From Neoarius graeffei (lineage: Eukaryota; Chordata; Actinopteri; Siluriformes; Ariidae), in the NCBI RefSeq assembly GCF_027579695.1, contig NC_083587.1, positions 6,388,001 through 6,452,000 of the forward strand: DNA of 64,000 nt, given 5' to 3'. Each line of letters begins with the position of its first letter. Position 1 is the stretch's first letter. The position numbers were made by a program, and so were the translations under genes. Below, piece by piece: positions 1 to 9,208 of this stretch. The notes beneath the pieces are model-generated. The model saw only the letters and a program-made list of their open reading frames with translations, was not told where the DNA came from and did not search any database.

Positions 1-726
1 GTCAAGATAACGAGTTAGTGGCAAAAAAAAAATACAACATCGGCAGTGTGGCAGTATTTTGGTTTCAAACGAAAAATCTAATATGTCCCCTAAGGCACAC
101 CATAGCCTGGGGTACTCCACTTCCACGAGATCTCTCCAATGAGTTGTGTTTTGAGTAGGTTACATGAGTAACAACAAGGTAAAAGAATATAACGTATGAC
201 ATTTGGGATGTGGGTAATAAACGTTTGAAATGTCATCTACTGAAGAAACCATCATAGCGTAAACTGTTCGGTTTCTGGTGGGAATTAGCAATGCGCTTGC
301 TATCTTTGTTGGGTGTGTTAAACCGTATGGATTTAAGTGGAATAATTGTAAGGAGTTATGTGATCAAGACAACGTTTTAAGCAAGGTAAGGCCATTTGAT
401 TATTAATTTCCCCGCCATGGCATGACGTGGGCCCATATGATTTTGCCTTGTGCAGCTATCACGCATTTGAATTAGGTTCGCCTCATTTGCGCTGAAGAAT
501 ATGGTTTATCGCGCAGTCTAAACGGACTTGGGTGTTGGTTGATTCTTTTTCTTATTTCCCATGCTTGAAAGGGTATGATCCTGCTCATCGTGTACTTTTT
601 TTTTGATGGAGTAGGTGAAATAGTGCTGCAAATGGCGTTTCAACGCAGACATGTGTAAACGACAGTTGAATGCTATTTTCAAGATGAAGGAAGAGTTGCG
701 TGATGCTTTGAAATATCTCTTAATGC
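1..726. other. Non-coding stretch, nothing recognised
   Basis: Short frames only, no splice-like exon and no repeat end that I recognise. The longest frame (518-817, minus) is low in recognisable motifs and overlaps the left end of the next repeat. Confidence 0.5.
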
Positions 727-1762
727 TAGTGTTGCCACTAGGTTTTTCCGGGATTGTCCCGGTTTTTTGTGGAAAATGGAAAATGTCCAGGAAAATGGAA
801 TAACCTTCCTGGGACACGTTTTGTCCCGGTTTTTTACTTCCTCACATTATCCCCATTGAAATAAACACAAATCATTAATGTTTCTCGCAGCCACTTAACA
901 TATTAATAGTTTTCACGTAAGCGGGCATATTGTAGGCAGCTGCTTGTGTGGCCTCACCGAATGTTTGCGCACGCAGCCAATCGCCGTTGCTAGGTGATCG
1001 TGGTCAATACAACGGCGGCCGCGCGAAATCAAAGCTACTGGAATACCGTAATACCAAACAATAGGTGAGAGTTCCCTTGGTCGGTGCGCGAGTAGGCTGG
1101 CTGTCTACTTCCTATGTTCTGATTCTGATAAAGGCTGGTTCTAAAGCCTGGGCCAATTTCATCAATAAATGAATCATTAAATAAATCATTATATCAAAAA
1201 AGAATGCCTGAACACTGGCGTGAGAAATGAATAAATCAGTTGTCCCAATAACATAGCACCTCTCTCTTGTGATTAAAACAAAGGATTAGGGCTATTTGGT
1301 ATGATACGGTAGTCTAACTTTTAAAGTTCAGTTCTCCAGAGAAAAGGCTAAAACAACAACGAAGCAGACTGAGAGAAATTATATTGATTATATTTGTATT
1401 ATTTTGATTTGGAAACGGAATGGGAGGAGAGACTCTTCAGGGGGCTGTTAGCCTACTATTAAATATTTGTTTAAAAAAAATTGGCGTCCAAATAAGATCA
1501 TTCCTATATGAACTTATTTTTTGTAATAATATTTGTGGTAGTGCCCATTTAAGGGTTAAGAAGACAAAATTAAATTTAACTAAACGCCTAACTGCACCAG
1601 TTGAACTGTTTTATTTTTAAACGTGAACATTCACATAAGGCATAAGGCATCGTAGATGTGCGTGTCCGCAGCCCTCAACCCCCGCGCTCGTACGTGCGCG
1701 CAGGCGCGGCCGCCGACCGATGTGTCCCGGTTTTTTACAACTCAGATGTAGCAACCCTACTT
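727..1762. mobile_element. Possible non-autonomous DNA element (GTCCCGG repeat type)
   Basis: The ends form a short imperfect inverted repeat: TAGTGTTGCCAC on the left, and AGTAGGGTTGCTAC when the right end is read in reverse. Inside, the motif TGTCCCGGTTTTTTAC occurs near both ends, at about 813 and 1726, as a direct repeat. Similar GTCCCGG-rich ends belong to fish hAT-like elements. No transposase is visible and no clean target-site duplication was found, so the superfamily is a guess and the borders could be off by some bases. Confidence 0.35.
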
Positions 1763-2079
1763 AATGCACAAAATTCGCTTTGCTGCTTAATCCATACCAC
1801 AATGCACACAATTCGCTATGCTGCTTTTAAATAGTACATTTGAGGCATAGGCGCACGTTACACAGTAGGCCGAAACAAAATATTTTTTTCTCGGTAATAC
1901 CGTATACCCCGGGAAAACACAGACAGTTTAAAGGTATCAAAATTTGGATACCGCCCAACCCTAGTAGCTACTATGTATTTTTCGCTGTTAACGTTTTAAA
2001 ATTAAAATTGACAAATTAGGTGAATGTCTACGTATGTGTTACGGCTTTGTAAATAATATTAATGTAGAACTTTTTTTCT

Positions 2080-2400
2080 AGATCTTTTTTTTCCATTGTC
2101 CCGGGATTGTCCCAGATATGATAATTTTGTGTCCCGATGACATTTTTTATGGTCCCCGGGACGTCGGGACACCGTTAGTTTCGAGCGCTGACTAAAGGGA
2201 AGGGCAGGTAAAAGAATGGAAGGAAAAGAAGAGAAAGGAATGAAGGGGTGGAAGAATGGAAGAAAGGAATGAAGCAAACAGAAAAATAAACATGAGGTAA
2301 GAAGTAATAGGGATTATATTAATGCAGAAATTGTGCATTTTTATGGACAAAAAAAAGCAGCATGTTCAGAATTTTATACGTCCCAGGACACGGGGTCCCT
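2080..2400. repeat. GTCCCGGG-rich repeat fragment
   Basis: Several copies of GTCCCGGGA-like words (2098-2112, 2132-2138, 2153-2172, and 2380-2399 as CCCAGGACACGGGGTCCC) resemble the terminal words of the element at 727-1762. A purine-rich GGAAGGAATGAA tract lies between them. It is likely a relative or fragment of that family. Confidence 0.3.
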
Positions 2401-2664
2401 ACTTGAAGGATTTTTACTGATTGCCTTGGCAAATCTGTTAGATTATGTTGTTTAATAAACAAAGCAAAAGTGAACAGAGCGAAAAGGTCACAGCATCATG
2501 GTCACTTTCACGTGACATCATCGCAACTGTGGCTTTGTTTTCGTGGCCATGTTGCCTGGCGAGCTTTGTGTTTACCAACGACCAACACAAGTGTACACGA
2601 GTGATTGTAAGCCCAATTCAATAAACATACAGATAAACTTGTAGAATGTCCAACTAAAAGAGCA

Positions 2665-2874
2665 ATGCCAGAAAGCTGTAGTGCTTTTGGATGTAATAAC
2701 AGACATGGAGATAAGCCTGGTTTAACTTTTCACTGCTTCCCGGTGAACTCAGAAAGACAAGAAAAATGGCGAGCTGCAGTTAAACAGGAAGATTCAAGCC
2801 TCAACACAAGGCATTGCCAGAATGCCCGATTTGCCCAACCAAGATGTTCGGATGGAAATATTTTATCAAGTTAG
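2665..2874 (+). pseudogene. THAP-type zinc-finger N-terminal fragment
   Basis: The frame opens with MPESCSAFGCNNR, the first half of a THAP DNA-binding domain: a C-x4-C pair at residues 5 and 10, then FHCFP and a KW pair near residues 24-35. The rest of the domain (second Cys/His pair and the AVPTIF-like end) is missing and the frame turns into unrelated residues before stopping at residue 70. THAP domains bind DNA in host regulators and also head the transposases of P-element, Kolobok and some ISL2EU transposons. An ATG in good position and an AT-rich 5' flank suggest this was a first exon. It is most likely a transposon-derived or retro-inserted relic. See the neighbouring 3003-3311 frame. 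Confidence 0.5.
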
Positions 2875-3002
2875 GCCTGTTCGGGCACACCTATGGTCGG
2901 CTTCTTTAAGCACAAAAAATGATTTGGGAGAGTATATTACAAAAAACAAGACGTATTACCCAGCATCCTCACCTTCCCTGTGATTGCCAACAGTGATTCT
3001 GA

Positions 3003-3311
3003 TTGGCTCGCTTCAGGAGCATTTGTGCTTTTAATCACAGAAGAACAAGACAAGCAAAGATGTCCAGCGTCTATTGTCCGAAGAAAACTACAGCTAAAAA
3101 AGATGTACTACCGGATTTCATGGATAATCTTGGTCAGAAAGAAGCGAAGGATAGATATACGCAGAAGTTTATTAGCAGTTCTGAGCCATACAAAATTCCT
3201 CAAAACGACTGGCATGACGGTGCAGATTTGTGGGCTAGCGTTAGCATTCGCTACATGTTGGAATATACCTTCCTTTTCCTGAAAAGTCCCAATGTAGAAG
3301 TTATTAAATAA
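3003..3311 (+). pseudogene. Relic of a THAP/YqaJ-associated protein
   Basis: The centre of this frame (a run ending KDRYTQKF, then DPYxIP-like spacing, then W-x-DGADLW and a tyrosine-rich EYTFLFLKSPN) resembles the segment of a teleost-expanded protein family in which a W-x-DD-x3-LWP motif precedes a DIYxYLI-x-SP motif and, further on, a SWIM finger and YqaJ-type nuclease. I recall this family rather than having searched it. It lies 130 bases downstream of the THAP fragment, in the same orientation, and an overlapping frame at 2980-3282 suggests frame damage. No downstream nuclease domain is present, so this is a fragment. Confidence 0.3.
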
Positions 3312-3315
3312 ATAA

Positions 3316-5038
3316 CCCTACAAAAGCAAGAAAACCTTTGTGTAAAGACTTTTTCCTCAGACATCATCTTTTGGGAACAGAATGTTGCAAAAGCCAAACC
3401 ATTTACTCTCGAAGGGCTCCGACCTGAACTGTGGGCTAGATGGTATTCCTGCCCCTCCACGTCTCAACAACTCCACAAACCTATAGTTACAGAGCTATCT
3501 GCACTCTATCGTTTATAGATTGATGCTTATTGTTAAAACAATATCTGTTATTTGTAAAAAAAAAAAATCTCACGCTGGACTTTCAAACAATGTAAGATTT
3601 TATTTTAATTTTATCCAATAGTGGATGGAACAATAATTACAAATGCTTACAGAATCAGTACTTTCCAGTTGTAGCTGTAGTTATATAGTAACTATAATCA
3701 CCCCTGTAATGATACAGGGATGAGAATGGAAAAATATTAAAGTCTGAAAGCCAGGGGTTTGGGGGCCATAGGCACCCAGCGGGGCCCAGGGGGCAAAGCC
3801 CCTGGGAGCTAATGATTTTTGGCTGCTTTTATTTTTATTTATTTATTTATTTTTTTTTTACCCCAAAACCATTAACTTTATCAGCAAAAAGTTGCAATTT
3901 ATTTGGAAATAAATTCCCCTTCTTGGTGGACTACCAGGTGAAAATGATTAATACGTATGGTACAAGAGACTTGTTTTTAATCGATTCACATTTGATGATT
4001 TCAAAAAAATCAATGCACCTTTTAATATAAGAGCTCTACAGTATTATATTTCTGCATTTTTGCTATTCATGTCTTTGTTAACATGTGGATATCAATGGAA
4101 ATGAATTAATATATTTTTTTAAAGATATAAAATACCTTACCAAATGGAGACTGGGCTGCTTTCTCTGAAGTTCTTTTCATAATAGTGATAAGGTTACAAT
4201 ACTTTTCCATGTTTCTGTCCAGTTTATATACAAAATTTCAGTTTATATCAAACATTCAGAAGCATTATATTACAATGTCAATAAAATACCTGAGCATGAT
4301 TCACACAATCAGCTACTGATATCGGAGGCTTTACAGTAGAAGTGTGGCCTTCTGTGCTTTTCACCAGTGGTTGATGTATATGGGATGCACTGCTACTATC
4401 ACTAGTCTGAAGTGATGCTGGTAACTGGTAGTTTGTCCTCAGAAGTTTCAGTTTGTCTAAAATGATATCATCAGTCTCGTATGAAATTTATGTTCTTTGT
4501 TGATGTACTCTAATCCTTTAAAATGAAGTGCAAACCAGAAAAAAAGTTCTATCATATAATTCTCTTAAGCTTTCTTCTGATGTTATGGTAGCAGGAGGTC
4601 TTGCATATTAAGCAGGCAACATTCAACATCACTTATCACTTCCCTTTCAACTGTTGTGTGTACTACCTAGGTTTTATCTGGACAGGATGTTGTGTAATGT
4701 AATACATACACCATCTGGTCAATTTGAAGATCAAGATGGTGATTTTGAATTAAAGAACAGGCATGTACAATTGGCATTACATATTGGAAATTTTTTTTTA
4801 ATCAAAAACTACAAGCTCATCTCGGCCTAAAAAATTTGGGCAGACGCTCCTGCGTGGCACATGCCAGCAATTTTTCCCCTGTCCCCCTATAAAATGAGCA
4901 ATAAGTAGGAGAGTTGTACATGGTGTCATACCTAAAATTTTATCAGAAATATAGATATGATACTATGATTCTCCCCAACATGCTACATTAGATAAGCTAA
5001 CCCCATTTATAAAAGATACACACTTGTATTTGATATAT
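3316..5038. other. Non-coding stretch, AT-rich
   Basis: No gene recognised. A GC-rich patch at 3748-3812 (GGGGGCCATAGGCACC and similar) echoes the end-words of dispersed fish repeats, and a comparable patch lies at 7360-7395. Simple TTTATT tracts lie near 3830-3860. Confidence 0.5.
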
Positions 5039-5066
5039 ATAATATATATATATATATACACACACA
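5039..5066. repeat. (TA)n(CA)n microsatellite at left Tc1 border
   Basis: Alternating TA then CA dinucleotides run straight into the left terminal inverted repeat of the Tc1 element, consistent with insertion into a TA-rich target. Confidence 0.8.
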
Positions 5067-6654
5067 CAACCCCGATTCCAAGAAAGTTGGGACAAAGTAC
5101 AAATTGTAAATAAAAATGGAATGCAATGATGTGGAAGTTTCAAAATTCCATATTTTATTCAGAATAGAACATAGATGACATACCAAATGTTTAAACTGAG
5201 AAAATGTATCGTTTAAAGAGAAAAATTAAGTGATTTTAAATTTCATGACACCACATCTCAAAGTTGGGACAAGGCCATGTTTACCACTGTGAGACATCCC
5301 CTTTTCTCTTTACAACAGTCTGTAAACGTCTGGGGACTGAGGAGACAAGTTGCTCAAGTTTAGGGATAGGAATGTTAACCCATTCTTGTCTAATGTAGGA
5401 TTCTAGTTGCTCAACTGTCTTAGGTCTTTTTTGTCGTATCTTCCGTTTTATGATGTGCCAGATGCTTTCTATGGGTGAAAGATCAGAACTGCAGGCTGGC
5501 CAGTTCAGTACCTGGACCCTTCTTCTACGCAGCCATGATGCTGTAATTGATGCAGTATGTGGTTTGGCATTGTCATGTTGGAAAATGCAAGGTCTTCCCT
5601 GAAAGAGACGTCGTCTGGATGGGAGCATATGTTGCTCTAGACCCTGGATATACCTTTCAGCATTGATGGTGTCTTTCCAGATGTGTAAGCTGCCCATGCC
5701 ACTCGCACTAATGCAACCCCATACCATCAGAGATGCAGGCTCCTGAACTGAGCGCTGATAACTTGGGTCGTCCTTCTCGTCTTTAGTCCGAATGGCACGG
5801 CGTCCCTGATTTCCATAAAGAACTTCAAATTTTGATTCGTCTGACCACAGAACAGTTTTCCACTTTTCCACAGTCCATTTTAAATGATCCTTGGCCCAGA
5901 GAAGACGTCTGCACTTCTGGATCATGTTTAGATACGGCTTCTGCTTTGAACTATAGAGTTTTACCTGGCAACAGCGGATGGCACAGTGAATTGTGTTCAC
6001 AGATAATGTTCTCTGGAAATATTCCTGAGCCCATTTTGTGATTTCCAATACAGAAGCATGCCTGTATGTGATGCAGTGCCGTCTAAGGGCCCGAAGATCA
6101 CGGGCACCCAGTATGGTTTTCCGGCCTTGACCCTTATGCACAGAGATTCTTCCAGATTCTCTGAATCTTTTGATGATATTATGCACTGTAGATGATATGT
6201 TCACACTCTTTGCAATTTTACACTGTTGAACTCCTTTCTGATATTGCTCCACTATTTGTCGGTGCAGAATTAGGGGGATTGGTGATCCTCTTCCCATATT
6301 TACTTCTGAGAGCCGCTGCCCCTCCAAGATGCTCTTTTTGTACCCAGTCATGTTAATGACCTATTGCCAATTGACCTAATGATTTGCAATTTGGTCCTCC
6401 AGCTGTTCCTTTTTTGTACCTTTAACTTTTCCAGCCTCTTATTGCCCCTGTCCCAACTTTTTTGAGATGTGTTGCTGTCATGAAATTTCAAATGAGCCAA
6501 TATTTGGCATGAAATTTCAAAATGTCTCATTTTCGACATTTGATATGTTGTCTATGTTCTATTGTGAATACAATATCAGTTTTTGAGATTTTGTAAATTA
6601 TTGCATTCTGTTTTTATTTACAATTTGTACTTTGTCCCAACTTTTTTGGAATCG
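5067..6654 (-). mobile_element. Tc1/mariner-superfamily transposon, copy 1
   Basis: A DNA transposon of about 1.59 kb with terminal inverted repeats of the CAACCCCGATTCCA type (left at 5067) and the matching TTTTTTGGAATCG at the right. The outer few bases of the right repeat have been replaced by a (TG)n tract. The subterminal sequence mirrors itself on both sides (GGGACAAAGTACAAATTG on the left, reverse complement near 6618-6640). It encodes one transposase on the minus strand. A second copy lies at 41192-42792 in the opposite orientation with complete ends, which defines the borders. The element is flanked by microsatellites on both sides. Confidence 0.9.
5281..6297 (-). CDS. Tc1-type transposase, uninterrupted frame
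   Basis: A 338-residue DDE/D transposase that would cut and paste the surrounding element by binding its terminal inverted repeats. The N-terminal third holds a paired helix-turn-helix DNA-binding region (KIAKSVNISSTVHNIIKRF in the first HTH) and a GRKT-type basic linker. The catalytic triad is visible: D153 in LWSDESKF, D242 in QHDNAKPH and E277 in SPIESIW, with 34 residues between the last two, i.e. DD34E as in Tc1. The length fits the family (about 340). I chose the ATG at 6297. An in-frame ATG 18 codons upstream (6351) sits just before a TATA-like TACAAAAAG, and in the sister copy that upstream frame is closed, so it is probably promoter or leader. No stop or frameshift is seen. The usual SPDLNPIE motif reads SSDLSPIE, a mild deviation. 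Activity is not shown by sequence alone. Confidence 0.88.
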   Translation of the reverse strand: MGRGSPIPLILHRQIVEQYQKGVQQCKIAKSVNISSTVHNIIKRFRESGRISVHKGQGRKTILGARDLRALRRHCITYRHASVLEITKWAQEYFQRTLSVNTIHCAIRCCQVKLYSSKQKPYLNMIQKCRRLLWAKDHLKWTVEKWKTVLWSDESKFEVLYGNQGRRAIRTKDEKDDPSYQRSVQEPASLMVWGCISASGMGSLHIWKDTINAERYIQGLEQHMLPSRRRLFQGRPCIFQHDNAKPHTASITASWLRRRRVQVLNWPACSSDLSPIESIWHIIKRKIRQKRPKTVEQLESYIRQEWVNIPIPKLEQLVSSVPRRLQTVVKRKGDVSQW

Positions 6655-6669
6655 TGTGTGTGTGTGTAT

Positions 6670-6702
<33 letters not shown>
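6655..6702. repeat. (TG)n/(TA)n microsatellite at right Tc1 border
   Basis: TG repeats take over in the middle of the right terminal inverted repeat and pass into (TA)n, erasing the outermost transposon bases and the TA duplication. Confidence 0.8.
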
Positions 6703-6706
<4 letters not shown>

Positions 6707-6713
6707 TATAAAA

Positions 6714-7287
6714 GAGTGATTCCACGCTTATGGGGACATGAACTTATTCACCTAAAACCATTTCTTTTTTTACCATCAGGTCACAAAACATGTAATCTTT
6801 AATGAATGATAACTTTTTAATTTTCTGAGATGTAATAAAAACATATTTATATGCCAAAGTCAAGCCTATGAGTTCCAAAATGATGTCTGTTACATTACTT
6901 CTGTTACGATTGTCCATCTCGCGTCTGTTACAAATTAATTACAATCTAGCTATATACCATGTTAATCTTATTGAAAGAATGTGTACGTTTATTCTACTAT
7001 ACATGTTTATTAATTATATTTGCTAAAACATCACCTTCCTATGTTTCAAAAAGTAATTCTACATTGTTAAAATTGAGAATATATATGTCCACAACACTTC
7101 TGTTATGTTCTGACTTTGGCATATATGTTTTTATTACATCTCAGAAAATTAAAGTTATCTTTTAACATATCATTCATTAAAGATTACATGTTTTGTGACC
7201 TGATGGTAAAAAAAGAAATGGTTTTAGGTGAATTTTTAAAAATAAGTTCATGTCCCTATTTCAGTACCCATAAGCGTGGAATCACTC
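6714..7287. mobile_element. Foldback MITE with arms of about 200 bp
   Basis: An element of about 574 bp whose two halves are near-perfect reverse complements. It opens GAGTGATTCCACGCTTATGG and closes with the reverse complement of the same word at 7268-7287. Homology continues inward through CACCTAAAACCATTTC, GGTCACAAAACATGTAATC and GAGATGTAATAAAAACATA on both arms, leaving only about 170 bp of unpaired centre. The right arm carries small insertions relative to the left. It has no coding capacity. Superfamily unknown; an unambiguous target-site duplication could not be seen because the left flank is a degenerate TA tract. Confidence 0.75.
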
Positions 7288-7294
7288 ATGTATA

Positions 7295-9179
7295 CAGTGT
7301 TTCCGCTATGTACAATTGGCTGCGGCGGGCCGCCGCACCTTGATTTTTGCCGCCGCACCTTCAGGAATTCCTGAAGGGGGCCATGGCCCGGGTAACTTTT
7401 TGAAAATTATTTAAAAAATAGGCTAAACCAATATTTTTTGACGTTGAGCGGACTCGAGCCTGGCATGAACCGCTCCGATGCGCCATAATAACACCAATCT
7501 ATCACCAGCCAATCAGGAGACTTGATCAAACGCATCTCCCGCCCACTTGTGTCCGCGTCTGAGACGTTGAATTTTCACAGAAGGAGGGAAGAAGTTGACT
7601 GAGGTAAGACTGTGTGATAAATTAACGAACGAATAAGAGAGGAATTTCAACATATAGGGCTTAAGTTTGTTACCGTTAAATAAGCATTGCTTGTACAGTA
7701 GTATGTCGTTACAACGTTGACCCATTTTTAACGTGCTGAGTACGGACTGTCGCCGGTAACAAATGCTAATTAGCTTGCTGTCAAAAGTGCAAAGACCTTA
7801 AATTGCTCTGTGTAAATTAGAAAATGGCGCAACTTCCTCTGTAGCCGTCAACTCAACTTGTCTTGAGTTTTGAGCCGATCACAACAGGGCAGCACTGTGG
7901 CCGGAGGTAAAACATGATAGTTTTAGTTTGTTTAAATTACAAAAATGAGTACACCCAATGACTGTCTCATATACTCTTCATATACTCATACTGTTTAAGT
8001 AATGCAATAAAACTAATCTTTAAAAGTGGAATTTACTCAAACTGTTTGCATAGAATGAACTTTCGGGTTAACAGTGTAATAGTGTTGCAGTGTTCTGCAA
8101 ATTTGCAATTTAATATTTCAGATCTTGAGACATGAAAGTGCTATTTTAAAAAATAAAAGGTCAGAAATGTTTTCTTTGTCGTCTGTTTAGTTCATTTTAT
8201 TTCCTCAATAATTTTCCTTGATTGAGAAATCGGTCTGGGCTCTTATGGGTTAATCAGTAGCCTGCATGCTAGTATAGGTTCCATTTCCAGTCAAACATTT
8301 TGATGTACTCCAGGCTCAGTTTTGATTAATCAAAAATCTGCGTAGTAGTACAGTCTGAAGATGCTCTTGTACATTTGGTGTCAATTGAACAAAAATTATG
8401 GGAGGATATAGGTTTATTAAGTTTTACAATTTTTGAAGTGAGTGATGGATTGATAAGTTTAGATATGTTCAATATTTTCTTATCTTCAGACATAATATTT
8501 AGATGTTTCTTTACCTGCTTGATAGTTTTGACCGGGACTCCAATCTTCCTCAGAGTCATTAGTCCTTAAATTAAATTCATTATAGACATGAACTTAAAAT
8601 CATTTATTTTATGGCCTCGGTGCCCTGGCTTTTGGCCTTCGTGCCCTCGGCATCAGCAGAGCGTTCGTTTTCCACACTTCGTCGACTGAAATCATACCTC
8701 TGATCCACAATGACACAAAAGAGACTGAATGACTTGATGAACTGCCATATTCACCGTGACATTCTGGAACAAACTGACATGACAGCCATCGCAAAGGAGT
8801 TCGTGCAGGCCAATGACAGACGCAGGCAGGCCTTTGGGAAGTTTTAAGGGTAAGTCATTGGTTACTTCTATTAGCACCGCCGAGTGCACTGCTTCCTCTG
8901 TTTTCAATGTTTCTATACTGCATTGGTACTGATACAAGCAAGTTGTTTAAGTTGAGTTAGCCTACTACCGAGGTGCTTTTGTTGTGTACTGTTGGCTGTT
9001 TTAGCATTTTATTCTGCGCAGTTATGTGCTGGCATGTTGTGGGCTAAAGTCATGACCGATGGATTAATCTATTTATAGCCTTCTGTGCTGTTGGCTGTTT
9101 TTATCCTCATACTGGGGTGGGACGTCTGAGCACAGGTCTTGCCACCGCACCTTCAAACATTTTTCTAGGGGAAACACTG
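7295..9179 (+). mobile_element. hAT-superfamily DNA transposon relic
   Basis: The left end is CAGTGTTTCCGCTATG and the right end TAGGGGAAACACTG, a hAT-type inverted repeat. Matching subterminal words follow (CCGCCGCACCTT near 7331 and CCACCGCACCTTC near 9142). The only recognisable coding part is the C-terminal dimerisation domain at 8650-8847. The 8 bases flanking the two ends do not match, so one end may have been rearranged. The right end abuts the L2 LINE. Confidence 0.7.
8650..8847 (+). pseudogene. hAT transposase C-terminal dimerisation (hATC) fragment
   Basis: The frame reads ASAERSFSTLRRLKSYL, the signature of the hATC domain (SAERxFSxLrrLKtyLR), then a TGA at 8701 where the family has Arg, then STMTQKRLNDLMNCHIHRD and a natural-looking end at ...QAFGKF. 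This is the last 66 codons of a transposase of the ZMYM/TTF-finger hAT group. Nothing upstream in the element is readable as the catalytic core, so the transposase is dead. Confidence 0.75.
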
Positions 9180-9208
9180 TTACCTCAACACCAGTTCATT
9201 CTGATACT

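Noticed and set aside
7295-7400. GC-rich promoter or CpG island
   Set aside because: The GC-rich words (GCGGCGGGCCGCCGCACC) are hAT terminal sequence, mirrored at 9142, and no gene starts here.
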